The notes under the pieces: generated by a model
The model's input: the letters and a program-made list of their open reading frames with translations, nothing else
What the model was told of the DNA's origin: nothing
Database searches by the model: none
Source: Clostridia bacterium
Lineage (GTDB): Bacteria; Bacillota; Clostridia; Oscillospirales; SIG627
Reading direction: 5' to 3'
Length of the DNA stretch: 64,000 nt
Assembly: GCA_017520825.1 (NCBI GenBank)
Contig: JAFXEX010000026.1
Span: 79,384 to 143,383, forward strand
Shown here: positions 7,258 to 16,996 of the stretch, in pieces
Layout: each line of letters starts with the position of its first letter
How positions within the stretch are numbered: position 1 is the first letter of the stretch
Program-made: the position numbers and the translations under genes

Positions 7258-8520
7258 ATGAAGATACTTGTAGTGGGAGCAGGTGGCAGAGAGCACGCCA
7301 TAATTAAGAAGCTCCTTGAAAATAAAAAGGTTGAACATATCTGGGCGTTGCCCGGCAACGGTGGTATAGCCAAGGATGCCGAGTGCGTTAATATCGGTGC
7401 AAAGGATATTGACGGAATTGTGGAATTTGCAAAGGCAAACAAGCCCGATTTTGCAGTAGTTGCCCCCGACGATCCCCTTGTGCTGGGCGCAGTTGACCGT
7501 CTTGAGGAATTGGGAATTCCCTGCTTTGGACCCAACGCTGCAGCAGCAGAAATTGAGGGCAGTAAGATATTCTCAAAAAATCTTATGAAAAAGTATAATA
7601 TCCCCACTGCCGAATACGAAACCTTTGACGACCTTGAAAAAGCGCTTGCTTACGTCAGAACCAAGGATATGCCCATCGTTATCATGGCAGACGGTCTTGC
7701 TCTTGGTAAGGGTGTTATAATAGCCGAAACTCTGGACGATGCCGAAAGGGCTCTCGTTATGATGATGAGCGAGGGTGCCTTCGGTAAGAGTGGTAGCAGG
7801 GTAGTGGTTGAGGAATTCCTCACGGGACCCGAGGTTTCGGTGCTTTCCTTTACAGACGGAAAGACAGTTGTTCCTATGGTTTCCTCAATGGACCACAAGA
7901 GAGCCCTTGACGGAGATAAGGGCCTTAACACGGGTGGTATGGGAACCATTGCTCCCAACCCCTATTACACAAAGGAAATTGCAGATGAATGTATGGAGAA
8001 AATCTTTCTTCCTACCATCAAGGCAATGAATTCCGAGGGACGCACCTTTAAGGGCTGTCTTTACTTCGGACTTATGCTCACCCCCAAGGGCCCCAAGGTG
8101 ATTGAGTACAATTGCCGTTTCGGTGACCCTGAAACGCAGGTAGTTCTTCCCCTTATGGAAACCGACCTTCTGGACGCAATGGAAGCCGTAAGCGAGGAAA
8201 GACTTGCCGATACGGAGATACGCTTTTCCGACGGAGCTGCCTGCTGCGTTGTTCACGCCTCAAAAGGATATCCCGAAAAGTACGAATCGGGCTTTGAAAT
8301 CACCGAGGACGATATGGGTGACGCCTTCGTATACTACGCAGGTGCAAAGGCAGTTGACGGAAAAGTAATTACAGGTGGTGGCAGAGTGCTTGGCGTGGTT
8401 GCCAAGGGCGAAAGCCTTAAGGACGCTATAGATAAGGCGTACGAAGCAAGCGAAAAGGTGCATTTTGAAAACGACTTCTATCGCAAGGACATCGGTCAGA
8501 AGGCGCTGAAAGCACTTTAA
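7258..8520 (+). CDS. purD: Phosphoribosylamine-glycine ligase (GAR synthetase)
   Basis: A 420-residue ATP-grasp enzyme starting MKILVVGAGGREHAI, the PurD signature, with PGNGGI near residue 33, PDDPLVLGAVD near 73 and the ATP-grasp stretch from about 110 to 300 including GGMGT and VIEYNCRFGDPETQVVLP, which binds metal and PRA. It joins glycine to phosphoribosylamine. Length is normal. It lies 11 bases after purH with a GGAGAG ribosome site. Confidence 0.95.
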   Translation: MKILVVGAGGREHAIIKKLLENKKVEHIWALPGNGGIAKDAECVNIGAKDIDGIVEFAKANKPDFAVVAPDDPLVLGAVDRLEELGIPCFGPNAAAAEIEGSKIFSKNLMKKYNIPTAEYETFDDLEKALAYVRTKDMPIVIMADGLALGKGVIIAETLDDAERALVMMMSEGAFGKSGSRVVVEEFLTGPEVSVLSFTDGKTVVPMVSSMDHKRALDGDKGLNTGGMGTIAPNPYYTKEIADECMEKIFLPTIKAMNSEGRTFKGCLYFGLMLTPKGPKVIEYNCRFGDPETQVVLPLMETDLLDAMEAVSEERLADTEIRFSDGAACCVVHASKGYPEKYESGFEITEDDMGDAFVYYAGAKAVDGKVITGGGRVLGVVAKGESLKDAIDKAYEASEKVHFENDFYRKDIGQKALKAL

Positions 8521-8564
8521 AGAACAGAAAAATAATCATAAAAGTTTAAGGTCAAGGAGACAGT

Positions 8565-11500
8565 ATGGTTTACCGTATCTATGTAGAAAAAAAGAAAACC
8601 GAGGCACACGAGGCAAAGGCTTTGCTTCGTGACCTTAGAAATTTCGTAGGACTTAAAGAGGTAGAGGACGTCAGAATAGTTAACCGATACGACGTTTCGG
8701 GAATTGAAAAGAAGCTTTTTGACAAAGCGATAAACACAGTTTTTTCAGAGCCTCAGCTTGACGACACAGGCGACACTCTTGATTTAAAGGACGGCGTTGC
8801 CTTCGCAGTGGAATATCTGCCCGGACAGTTTGACCAGAGAGCAGATTCTGCTGCGCAGTGTATACAGATAATCTCAAAGGGTGAAAGACCCGTTGTGCGC
8901 ACGGCAAAGGTGTATATTCTGTCTGGAAATATTACCGACGAGGTGCTTGAGCGCGTTAAGAAATACGTAATCAACCCCGTTGAATGCAGAGAAGCAGGAC
9001 TTGAGACCGTTGACTCACTTGAAAACGTAACCGAAGAGCCTGCAGACGTTGAGGTGCTTCAGGGCTTCTGTGAGCTTGACGTAGCAGGACTTCACAATTT
9101 CGTGGTAAGCCACGGTCTTGCAATGGATGACGCAGATATACTTTTCCTTCAGCATTATTTCAGAGACGAGGGAAGAGACCCCACTATCACAGAAATAAGA
9201 ATGGTAGACACCTATTGGTCAGACCATTGCCGTCATACCACCTTCCTCACCAATATTGACTCGGTTGAATTTGAAGACGAAAAAATAGAGGAAACCTATA
9301 AGGCGTATATTGCCACTCGTGAAAGCATTGGCACTAAAAAGCCTATTTGTCTTATGGACCTTGCCACAATTGCCGCAAAGGCACTTTCAAGGGCAGGTAA
9401 GCTTGAAAAGCTGGACAAATCAGACGAAATAAACGCCTGCACCGTTAAAATCAAGGTAACGGTTGACGGTGAGCCTCAGGATTGGCTCCTTTTGTTCAAG
9501 AACGAAACACACAACCACCCCACAGAAATCGAGCCCTTTGGTGGCGCAGCTACCTGTATTGGTGGCGCTATCCGTGACCCCCTTTCGGGACGCTCATACG
9601 TTTACGCTGCAATGCGTGTAACCGGTGCATCAGACCCCACGGGCGCAGTTGAAGATACTCTTGCAGGCAAGCTTCCCCAGAGAAAGCTTGTAACCACTGC
9701 AGCGCAGGGCTATTCCTCATACGGAAACCAAATCGGTCTTGCTACCTGTCAGGTAGATGAAATCTACCACGAGGGCTACGTGGCAAAGCATATGGAAATA
9801 GGCGCAGTATTGGGTGCTGCTCCTCAGAAGAACGTTCGCCGTGAATGTCCCTCACCCGACGACGTGGTAATACTCCTGGGTGGGAGAACGGGCAGAGACG
9901 GAATCGGTGGTGCTACCGGCTCCTCAAAATCCCATACCGAAGCCTCTCTCGGCTCTTGTGGAGCAGAGGTACAAAAGGGTAACGCCCCCGAAGAGCGCAA
10001 GCTTCAGAGACTTTTCCGTAACGAAGAGGCAGCAGTGCTTATCAAGCGCTGTAACGACTTTGGCGCAGGTGGTGTTTCGGTTGCTATCGGTGAGCTTGCC
10101 GACGGCTTACAGATAGATCTTGACAAGGTTACCAAGAAATACGAAGGACTTGACGGAACCGAGCTTGCAATTTCAGAGTCTCAGGAGCGTATGGCAGTAG
10201 TGGTAGCTCCCGAGGATGCAGAGCGCTTTATGGAGCTGGCAAACAGCGAAAACCTTGAAGCAACCGTAGTTGCAAGGGTAACCGAAGAGCCCAGACTTAC
10301 AATGAGCTGGCGTGGAAAGAAGATAGTTGATATCTCACGTGAATTCCTCAATTCAAACGGAGCGCCCAAGCATATAGACGTAAAGGTTGCAAAGCCTGCC
10401 CTTCACACAAAGCCCTTGTACAATAGCTTTACAGAGGGAATGAAGGCTACGGCAGAGGATCTTCTCGTTTGCTCGAGAAGAGGTCTTTGCGAGCGCTTTG
10501 ACTCCACAATCGGCGCTACTACCGTAATGATGCCCTTCGGTGGAAAAAATCAGCTTACTCCATCTCAGGCAATGGTAAATAAGCTTCCCGTTGAAATCGG
10601 ACAGACCGACGACGTGTCCTTTTTGTCCTGGGGATATAACCCCTATATCAGTGAAAAGAGCTCATACCACGGCGCATATCTTGCCGTTGTAGAGTCACTT
10701 TCAAAGCTGGTGGCAACGGGTGGAGATATAAGCGAGGATACCTATTTTACCTATCAGGAATATTTTGAAAAGCCTCTTCGTGACCCCAAGCGCTGGGGCA
10801 AGCCCATGGCAGCGCTTCTTGGCGCCTTCAAGGCTCAGATGGACTTTGAAATAGCATCTATCGGTGGAAAGGACTCAATGAGTGGCTCCTTTGAAAAGAT
10901 AGACGTACCTCCCACACTCGTATCCTTTGCAGTTACCGTTGGAAAGACCGACGACGTAATTACCTCGGAATTCAAGGCAGGGGGACACAAGACGGTGCTT
11001 ATCACTCCCGTCTACGAGGACGCTCTTATGCCCTCACCCTCTTCTCAGAAAAAGGTGTTTGAGGCAGTTACAAGGCTTATCCGTGAAAAGAAAGCAGTTG
11101 CAGTCAGAGCGCTTGGCTACGGTGGTGTTGCCGAGGCAGTGTTCAAGATGGCTATCGGTAACTCAATCGGCTTTAAGTTTGCTGAGGGAATTGCCCTTGA
11201 CAAGCTTTTCGGCTACGGCTACGGCTCCTTTGTAGTTGAGCTTGCCGACGGCGTGTCAACCGACGGCTATTGCGTGCTTGGTGAAACCGTTGCAGAGGAA
11301 AGCATTTCCTACGGCAACGAAGCTCTGTCACTTGACACTCTTCTTGAATATTACAACGGAAAGCTTGAAAAGGTTTATCCCACCAAGGCTGCTCACAGTG
11401 AAGCCGTTCCCGAGGTGTTCTCCTATAAAGCGCCCACTACCTATAAGGCAAAGAACGGCGCTCCCCGTCCTCGCGTACTCATACCAGTGTTCCCCGGAAC

Positions 11501-12263
11501 AAACTGTGAATACGACAGTGCGAGAGCAATGCGTGAGGCAGGTGCAGAGCCCGAAATATTCGTTATAAATAACCTTACTGCACAGGGAATTGCCGATTCG
11601 GTACATAAGTTTGCTCTTTCGGCAGCTAATTCTCAGATTATCTTTATCCCCGGTGGCTTCTCGGGTGGTGACGAGCCCGACGGATCAGGTAAGTTTATCA
11701 CTGCATTTTTCCGTAACGGCGAGATAAGTGACGAGGTGAAGAGCCTTCTCGAGCTTCGTGACGGTCTTATGTGTGGAATTTGTAACGGCTTCCAGGCTCT
11801 TATAAAGCTGGGACTTGTTCCCTTCGGTCAGATTCTTGACCCCTCGGTGTCATTCCCCACTCTTGCAGGTAACATAATTTCACGACATCAGTCAAGAATA
11901 GTAAGAGTAAGAGTTGCATCCAATAAGTCACCCTGGCTTGCGGGAGTAGAGGTAGGCGAGGTTTACAACGTGCCCATTTCTCACGGCGAGGGAAGATTCC
12001 TTGCATCAGATGAGCTTATAAAAACTCTTGCCGACAACGGACAGATTGCAACTCAGTATTGCGACGCCTTCGGCAAGCCTACTATGGATATTGACTTCAA
12101 CCCCAACGGCTCGGCTCAGGCGATAGAGGGTATCCTTTCGCCCGACGGCAGAGTTATCGGTAAGATGGGACATTCAGAGCGTATCGGTAACGGCCTTTAC
12201 AAGAACGTTGAGGGCAATTACGATATGAAGCTCTTTGACTCGGCAGTTAAGTATTATAAATAA
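8565..12263 (+). CDS. purL: Phosphoribosylformylglycinamidine synthase, large fused form
   Basis: A 1232-residue single-chain FGAM synthase. The order is an N-terminal PurS-like region, two AIR-synthase-like halves and a C-terminal class I glutaminase. Visible motifs are DTYWSDHCRHTTF near residue 215, NETHNHPTEIEPFGGAAT near 310, the second half with ASIGGKDSMSG near 763, and the glutaminase part with FPGTNCEYDSA, the nucleophile segment GLMCGICNGFQAL and the His-Glu motif SHGEGRF. It converts FGAR and glutamine to FGAM. Unlike the PurF of this operon, its glutaminase keeps its Cys. It is the last biosynthetic gene; a lipoprotein gene follows 16 bases later. Confidence 0.95.
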   Translation: MVYRIYVEKKKTEAHEAKALLRDLRNFVGLKEVEDVRIVNRYDVSGIEKKLFDKAINTVFSEPQLDDTGDTLDLKDGVAFAVEYLPGQFDQRADSAAQCIQIISKGERPVVRTAKVYILSGNITDEVLERVKKYVINPVECREAGLETVDSLENVTEEPADVEVLQGFCELDVAGLHNFVVSHGLAMDDADILFLQHYFRDEGRDPTITEIRMVDTYWSDHCRHTTFLTNIDSVEFEDEKIEETYKAYIATRESIGTKKPICLMDLATIAAKALSRAGKLEKLDKSDEINACTVKIKVTVDGEPQDWLLLFKNETHNHPTEIEPFGGAATCIGGAIRDPLSGRSYVYAAMRVTGASDPTGAVEDTLAGKLPQRKLVTTAAQGYSSYGNQIGLATCQVDEIYHEGYVAKHMEIGAVLGAAPQKNVRRECPSPDDVVILLGGRTGRDGIGGATGSSKSHTEASLGSCGAEVQKGNAPEERKLQRLFRNEEAAVLIKRCNDFGAGGVSVAIGELADGLQIDLDKVTKKYEGLDGTELAISESQERMAVVVAPEDAERFMELANSENLEATVVARVTEEPRLTMSWRGKKIVDISREFLNSNGAPKHIDVKVAKPALHTKPLYNSFTEGMKATAEDLLVCSRRGLCERFDSTIGATTVMMPFGGKNQLTPSQAMVNKLPVEIGQTDDVSFLSWGYNPYISEKSSYHGAYLAVVESLSKLVATGGDISEDTYFTYQEYFEKPLRDPKRWGKPMAALLGAFKAQMDFEIASIGGKDSMSGSFEKIDVPPTLVSFAVTVGKTDDVITSEFKAGGHKTVLITPVYEDALMPSPSSQKKVFEAVTRLIREKKAVAVRALGYGGVAEAVFKMAIGNSIGFKFAEGIALDKLFGYGYGSFVVELADGVSTDGYCVLGETVAEESISYGNEALSLDTLLEYYNGKLEKVYPTKAAHSEAVPEVFSYKAPTTYKAKNGAPRPRVLIPVFPGTNCEYDSARAMREAGAEPEIFVINNLTAQGIADSVHKFALSAANSQIIFIPGGFSGGDEPDGSGKFITAFFRNGEISDEVKSLLELRDGLMCGICNGFQALIKLGLVPFGQILDPSVSFPTLAGNIISRHQSRIVRVRVASNKSPWLAGVEVGEVYNVPISHGEGRFLASDELIKTLADNGQIATQYCDAFGKPTMDIDFNPNGSAQAIEGILSPDGRVIGKMGHSERIGNGLYKNVEGNYDMKLFDSAVKYYK

Positions 12264-12279
12264 GATTGAGGACAATACT

Positions 12280-13374
12280 ATGAAAAAAATATTACTGTTA
12301 CTTTTGGTCGTTACTTTAATTCTTACCTTTGCTTCATGTGAAAAGGAAGCAACCCCCACCCCTCCTGATGAAAATGGTGAAAAGGTTTCAGACGTTGTGG
12401 AAAACAAGGATGAAGCTCCCGATACCACAGAACCCGAAGCTCCTTCGGTATCGGTAACCTATGAAGAGGCAAAGCTCAATTCGGGATATATCTGTATTGA
12501 AGAATTCAAGTCGGTGGCGCTGAAGAAGGACGGAACCATGGTGGGTCTCAACGACGGCTACCCCATTCCCGATTCAGTGCTTGAAGAGTGTGGCGTCAAT
12601 AAGCAGGACATTGTAAAGTTCCTTTGCGCAGGCTACGGCTATGACACGGTCGCTCTTACCAAGGACGGAAAAACCACAAGGATTACAGTAGCAAATGACG
12701 AGCCCTGCCTTGAAAACGTTAAGGACATCATCTTTTCACCCTCCTATTCACACGACGACAATATTATCTGCGTTATGAAGGACGGAAGAGTGTTGACTAC
12801 CATAAAGTCGCTTGTGCTTGATGAAAGAGCTTATATTGACGGAATTACCGACGCAGTTGAGGCAACTCGAGGAGCAGACCACAGAAGCGTTACCGTTACC
12901 CACGCAGACGGAACAGTCAGCGTTTGGGCTGAGGGAGACGTTCTTGACCAGATAAACACAGAGCAGGCATCTCTCCTTGAAGAGATTTCAGGCTGGACGG
13001 ATATCGTTCTTGCTCACGGAAACAGTGGAAACACGTATTTGGGTGGCGAAAATTATTTCTACGTAGGACTTAAAAAGGACGGAACAGTAGTTGCCACAGG
13101 CTCATATGCAGAGCTTGTTAAGGACTGGAAAAATATCGCCTATATCGACACCGGCTACGGAGTTATAGCAGGTCTTACAACAGACGGTCGCGTGCTTGTT
13201 GTAGGTGAGTGTAGTGGAGAGGCTTCATACGACGGCGTAAGCCCGACTGAATGGGAAAACGTGGTTGGTATAAGCGTTTCTACCGAAGGCAGAATGCTTG
13301 GCTTGACCAATGACGGCACGGTTATCGGTCATTGGCGTGGAAGCGAAGGCGAAAACGGCTTCGGACCTTTTTAA
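12280..13374 (+). CDS. Lipoprotein with RCC1/BLIP-II-like repeats
   Basis: A 364-residue protein with a lipoprotein signal peptide: MKKILLLLLVVTLILTFASC, the lipobox ending at Cys 20. An acidic, proline-rich linker follows (residues 21-60). The rest contains repeated strand units of the form x-x-L-K-K-D-G-T-x-x-x, for example VALKKDGTMVGL, VALTKDGKTTRI, VGLKKDGTVVATG, AGLTTDGRVLVVG and LGLTNDGTVIGHW, typical of RCC1-like beta-propellers. It is probably anchored outside the cell and may bind a protein or glycan; its target is unknown. An in-frame TTG further upstream overlaps purL and has no reason to be used. The position at the end of the purine operon is unexplained. Confidence 0.75.
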   Translation: MKKILLLLLVVTLILTFASCEKEATPTPPDENGEKVSDVVENKDEAPDTTEPEAPSVSVTYEEAKLNSGYICIEEFKSVALKKDGTMVGLNDGYPIPDSVLEECGVNKQDIVKFLCAGYGYDTVALTKDGKTTRITVANDEPCLENVKDIIFSPSYSHDDNIICVMKDGRVLTTIKSLVLDERAYIDGITDAVEATRGADHRSVTVTHADGTVSVWAEGDVLDQINTEQASLLEEISGWTDIVLAHGNSGNTYLGGENYFYVGLKKDGTVVATGSYAELVKDWKNIAYIDTGYGVIAGLTTDGRVLVVGECSGEASYDGVSPTEWENVVGISVSTEGRMLGLTNDGTVIGHWRGSEGENGFGPF

Positions 13375-13386
13375 TAAAGGAATTTG

Positions 13387-13725
13387 ATGAAAGAAAAGAT
13401 AAAAGCAGTATTAAAAAACGTAATTGAGTTTTTACTCAACCCCCGTTTGCTCCTATGCTTTGGAATTGCATGGCTTATAACGAACGGGTGGTCATATATA
13501 CTGTTTACTGTGGGAACGGTTTATGAAATTACCTGGATGGTAACCCTTTCGGGCGCATATCTGACGTTTCTTTGGCTTCCTGTTTCTCCCGAAAAGCTGG
13601 TAACCGTAGCTCTCGCAGTAGCCTTGTTGCGCATTTTCTTTCCAAACGACCAGAAAACTCTTAGCAAGCTGAAGCGCTTGCACAAAAGGATTTCACAAAA
13701 ATTCAAAAAGAATGGCAAAAATTAA
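13387..13725 (+). CDS. Small membrane protein, unknown function
   Basis: A 112-residue protein that I do not recognise with certainty. It has two to three hydrophobic stretches (LLLCFGIAWLITNGWSYILF near residue 22; a second around 45-65; LVTVALAVALLRIFF near 74) and a very basic C-terminal tail (KLKRLHKRISQKFKKNGKN), suggesting an inner-membrane protein with a cytoplasmic tail. The ATG at 13387 is preferred over the TTG one codon earlier; a weak AAAGG site precedes it. It lies 12 bases after the lipoprotein gene and directly before the terminator that ends the purine operon. Confidence 0.7.
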   Translation: MKEKIKAVLKNVIEFLLNPRLLLCFGIAWLITNGWSYILFTVGTVYEITWMVTLSGAYLTFLWLPVSPEKLVTVALAVALLRIFFPNDQKTLSKLKRLHKRISQKFKKNGKN

Positions 13726-13731
13726 GCCTTA

Positions 13732-13766
13732 AAAAAGGGACTGTAAAAATTTTACAGTCCCTTTTT
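13732..13766. terminator. Bidirectional terminator between the purine operon and the CapA-like gene
   Basis: A long palindrome, AAAAAGGGACTGTAAAA at 13732-13748 and its complement at 13750-13766, with T runs on both strands. It ends the purine operon on the plus strand and the convergent minus-strand gene whose stop codon is at 13768-13770. Confidence 0.9.
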
Positions 13767-13767
13767 G

Positions 13768-14853
13768 CTATCTTTCGTTTGTTTCGTTAGCTGTCTTGTT
13801 CAGCTCACGCCATATATCACTGTGCGCCTCGCAATCAAGGTAATGTCCGAAGCGCTTAATATCAGTCTCCGTACACCCCTCCGTATAGGCGTTGGCTATA
13901 CATTCCAGATAATACTTTGCTACGGTGTCAACGTATTCCTTCCAGCCCTGCTTCCAGCTACCGTCCTTCATAGCATCTGAAAGCCTTTCGAAACGGTCAA
14001 GTATTTCCTGCTTTTCCTCGCCCTTGGCAAGAGAGATTCCATTTTCGCCCGTTACAACGGGGATAAATTCAATACCGTTGGTTTTGGTATCGTATCTTAC
14101 GGCAAGGCAGGAATACCACCCTGTGCTCATTCCGGGCCATACGAAATGGAAATTACCCTGTCCGTAAAACAGATGGGAATTGCCGTACTTTTCATAGGAA
14201 CATATACAATGGCTATGCTGACCAAGCACCATATCGGCGCCGTTGTCGGCAAGTGCGTGATAAAGCTTTACAAGTCTTGGAGAGGGATATGCGCAATGCT
14301 CTTTGCCACCGTGATAAATAACTATAACTCTGTCATATTTTGCCTTTGCCTCTCTTACGTCGGCAACTGTATCGTAGCAGTCAAAAGGGCGTGCGCCCAT
14401 TCTGTCCTCAAGAGCATAGGTGTACTCGTGCTCGCAAACGGCAATGATGCAGATTTTTTCTCCGTCCTTTTCAACCACGTAGTTTTTGCGTGAATCCTCG
14501 TAGTTGTCACCAAAGCCCGTGTAATCCAGCCCTGCCGCTTCAAGCGCCTTTTGCGTATCACGCCAGCCTTCTATTCCAAAATCAAAGATGTGGTTATTGC
14601 TTACACCACACACGGTAACGCCTACTGACTTTAATACCTCGGCAGTTTCCTTGGGCGCTTTAAGGTTAGGTCCAAACTTTTCAATGGCGTTCTCACTGTC
14701 TGTGAGGGCACATTCAAGGTTAACGTAATTTATTCCGTTACCCTGAAAAATCTGTACGGCGTCTCCAAAAAGCTCGGGAACGTTCTTTTCCCTGAAAAGA
14801 GCTTTTACGTTTTCTGCCTTGGGACATACGTCGCCAACAAATAATGCTTTCAT
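13768..14853 (-). CDS. CapA/YwtB-family metallophosphoesterase-like protein
   Basis: A 361-residue protein with the CapA family signature: FVGDVCP at the N-terminus, NLECALTD near residue 48, SNNHIFDFG near 84, YHGGKEH near 180 and LGQHSHCICSYE near 210. These form the two-metal site of a calcineurin-like fold. CapA proteins act in poly-gamma-glutamate capsule work in Bacillus, but many homologues occur without capB/capC, as here, so the substrate is open. No signal peptide is visible, so this copy may be cytoplasmic. An AAGGAG site precedes the ATG. Divergent from the O-antigen-ligase-like gene. Confidence 0.8.
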   Translation of the reverse strand: MKALFVGDVCPKAENVKALFREKNVPELFGDAVQIFQGNGINYVNLECALTDSENAIEKFGPNLKAPKETAEVLKSVGVTVCGVSNNHIFDFGIEGWRDTQKALEAAGLDYTGFGDNYEDSRKNYVVEKDGEKICIIAVCEHEYTYALEDRMGARPFDCYDTVADVREAKAKYDRVIVIYHGGKEHCAYPSPRLVKLYHALADNGADMVLGQHSHCICSYEKYGNSHLFYGQGNFHFVWPGMSTGWYSCLAVRYDTKTNGIEFIPVVTGENGISLAKGEEKQEILDRFERLSDAMKDGSWKQGWKEYVDTVAKYYLECIANAYTEGCTETDIKRFGHYLDCEAHSDIWRELNKTANETNER

Positions 14854-14872
14854 ATTTCTCTCCTTGTATTTA

Positions 14873-14900
14873 TTGACTTTTTTGTTATTTATTGTATAAT
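14873..14900 (+). promoter_or_regulatory. Promoter of the O-antigen-ligase-like gene
   Basis: TTGACT at 14873-14878 and TATAAT at 14895-14900, 16 bases apart, in the intergenic space between divergent genes. Confidence 0.7.
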
Positions 14901-14935
14901 TTAATAAAAACTATCGAAAGGGGAAACGCAGAGTG

Positions 14936-16180
14936 ATGAGACAGACAAGGCTGACGCAAATTTACGTATACGCAATGCTTACACTATTTCTGTTTTTTAC
15001 GGGATTTCACGGCTATACGGCAATTTTCGACGCAAAATGCACCGTTTTTACTGCCTTGAGTCTGGTCTATATCGCAGGAATTTTAATTCTTGGCGTTTCA
15101 AAAAGAAGAGCCACTGTGTCCGAGGTCTGCGCCCTTGCTTATTTATTCTTCACTCTATTGTCAGCCCTCTCGTCCCGATATTTCCCGAGAACTCTGTTGG
15201 GCGTTTCTCGGTTTGAGGGCGCTTTCACCATAGGGATATACGTTTTCGTTTTTATTTTCACGTCACGCCATTGGCAATGGAAGGATAGCTTTATTCCCTT
15301 TGTTTCAATTGTAATGACAGTTCAGTCGGTTGTGGTTTTGCTTCAGCTTATGGGCTTTAACGCCCTTTGGCTCTATCCCCAAGGGACTGACTATTATATT
15401 GCTATAGAGCGCTATAACGGAGCGTTTATTTCCACCGTAGGAAACGCCGATATTGCCTCTGCTTTTTTCTCCTTGATGACGCCTGTTCTGTGGGCCCTGT
15501 TTTTCGGTTGTAAAAAGTACAGACCCATAACGCTTATATCGGCAATACTGTCGCTTATCTGCCTTATGCTTATGTCGGTGACGGCAGGAGTTGTGGCAAT
15601 GATTGTTACGCTTTTTGCCTTTCTTTTTATCCTCTTGCCCTGGAAATTTGCAATTATTACCACGGGTGTAACCGTTGCAGTTTTTCTGCTCCTCGTAGGA
15701 CTTTTGCCCTTCAAAAGTGGAACTCTGCTTGAGCTGCAGCTTCTTTTAAAGGGCGAGCTTGACGGAGATTTCGGCTCGGGACGAATTCATATATGGCAGG
15801 AGGTTTTGAGCAAGGTTAAGGATAATTTGTGGCTTGGCACGGGACCCGACACTATGCTTTTAGAGGATATTGAGCCCTTTACCAAGATAATAGACGGAAA
15901 AACCGTCACCCGAAGAATAGATATTGCCCACAACGATTATCTCAACGTTTTGTTTCATCAGGGCGTTTTTGCCCTTACTTCTTATGTGGGTATTGTTCTG
16001 TCATCTCTTTGGAAATGGTATAAAAACGGCACGAAAAGCATTGCCGTTACGGCGTTGGGCTTGGGCGTTTTCGCCTATGCCTGCCATATGCTTTTCAGCT
16101 TTTCTGCCTGCACGTCGGCAATTTTCTTCTGGATAATGCTGGGTATGTTGAATTCTCAAACCAGAGAATTACAGCCCTAA
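14936..16180 (+). CDS. O-antigen ligase / polymerase family membrane protein (Wzy_C type)
   Basis: A polytopic membrane protein of 414 residues with about ten hydrophobic segments. The extracytoplasmic loop after the seventh or so segment contains GSGRIHIWQEVLSKVKDNLWLG, and HNDYLNVLFHQG follows; this R-x-x-x-W plus H-N-D/x pattern is characteristic of the Wzy_C ligase/polymerase superfamily, which transfers lipid-linked glycans. ATG at 14936 is preferred over an overlapping GTG at 14933; AAAGGGG lies upstream. It has its own promoter and no glycan genes beside it. Its 3' end overlaps the convergent phosphatase gene by 12 bases. Confidence 0.8.
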   Translation: MRQTRLTQIYVYAMLTLFLFFTGFHGYTAIFDAKCTVFTALSLVYIAGILILGVSKRRATVSEVCALAYLFFTLLSALSSRYFPRTLLGVSRFEGAFTIGIYVFVFIFTSRHWQWKDSFIPFVSIVMTVQSVVVLLQLMGFNALWLYPQGTDYYIAIERYNGAFISTVGNADIASAFFSLMTPVLWALFFGCKKYRPITLISAILSLICLMLMSVTAGVVAMIVTLFAFLFILLPWKFAIITTGVTVAVFLLLVGLLPFKSGTLLELQLLLKGELDGDFGSGRIHIWQEVLSKVKDNLWLGTGPDTMLLEDIEPFTKIIDGKTVTRRIDIAHNDYLNVLFHQGVFALTSYVGIVLSSLWKWYKNGTKSIAVTALGLGVFAYACHMLFSFSACTSAIFFWIMLGMLNSQTRELQP

Positions 16181-16990
16181 CAAGCCCTTTTCCAATTCTT
16201 CTACGGTTTTTGCTATTGCGTGCTCGTTGTTGCTGACTGTGATTCGGTCGGCAACTGCCTTTGCCTCAGGGCAGGCGTTTGCTACTGCAATTCCTACCTT
16301 GGCGTTGCGAAGCATTTCTATATCGTTGTTGTAATCTCCCAGAGCTATGGTCTTGTTTATATCTATTCCGAGAATTCCGGCAAGCTTTTTCATGCCGTAG
16401 CCCTTGTGTACACCCTTGGGTAAAATTTCATAGAGCGTTTTTTCCGAACGTATAAAATCGAAGTCCTTGCTTAAGGGATGCTCTGCAAGAAGCTGTGCTA
16501 CCTTGAGCAGGGCTTCTTCTCTATGGTCAACGAAAAGTATTTTTGCAAAATCCACGGATATATTTTTATAATCTGCCACGTTGTTGGGAACCCCCGTTAC
16601 TTCACGGAACACCTTTTGCGCAAGATTTTCCTTGCAGAAATATATTTTGTCCAGAGCGTTTATCTGTACGCCCACGTCCTCCACTCTCTCTACCACGTAG
16701 TCCACAAGCTTCAAGGACTCCCTTGACATAATCTGCGCCCATACGTATTGGCATTTTACGTGGTCGTAAATGCCTCCACCGTTTATACATACGAAGGGAG
16801 CGTTTGGCACGACGGTATCGTAAATGCTTTTTGCAAAAAACGGCATTCTGCCCGTCACGAAGGTGAACGCTCCACCCTCCGACTTGAAATATTCTATGGC
16901 GTCTATATTCTCCTTGGAGATGCTTTTGTCGTCTGAAAGAAGTGTGCCGTCAAGGTCGGTACACATAAGAATTCCCTTAAATTTGTCCAT
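16169..16990 (-). CDS. HAD-superfamily Cof-type phosphatase
   Basis: A 273-residue protein with all four HAD motifs: DLDGTLLSDD (motif I, residues 13-22), FVTGRMP (motif II, Thr near 46), a Lys in the middle (KGYGMKKL) and GDYNNDIEMLRNAKVGIAVANA (motif IV near 223). The long cap between motifs II and III is the C2 type seen in Cof/YidA proteins, which dephosphorylate sugar phosphates or cofactors. It follows the AraC regulator gene by 6 bases on the same strand, so it may be co-transcribed; a weak ribosome site fits translational coupling. Confidence 0.88.
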   Translation of the reverse strand: MDKFKGILMCTDLDGTLLSDDKSISKENIDAIEYFKSEGGAFTFVTGRMPFFAKSIYDTVVPNAPFVCINGGGIYDHVKCQYVWAQIMSRESLKLVDYVVERVEDVGVQINALDKIYFCKENLAQKVFREVTGVPNNVADYKNISVDFAKILFVDHREEALLKVAQLLAEHPLSKDFDFIRSEKTLYEILPKGVHKGYGMKKLAGILGIDINKTIALGDYNNDIEMLRNAKVGIAVANACPEAKAVADRITVSNNEHAIAKTVEELEKGLLGL

Positions 16991-16996
16991 AATTTT

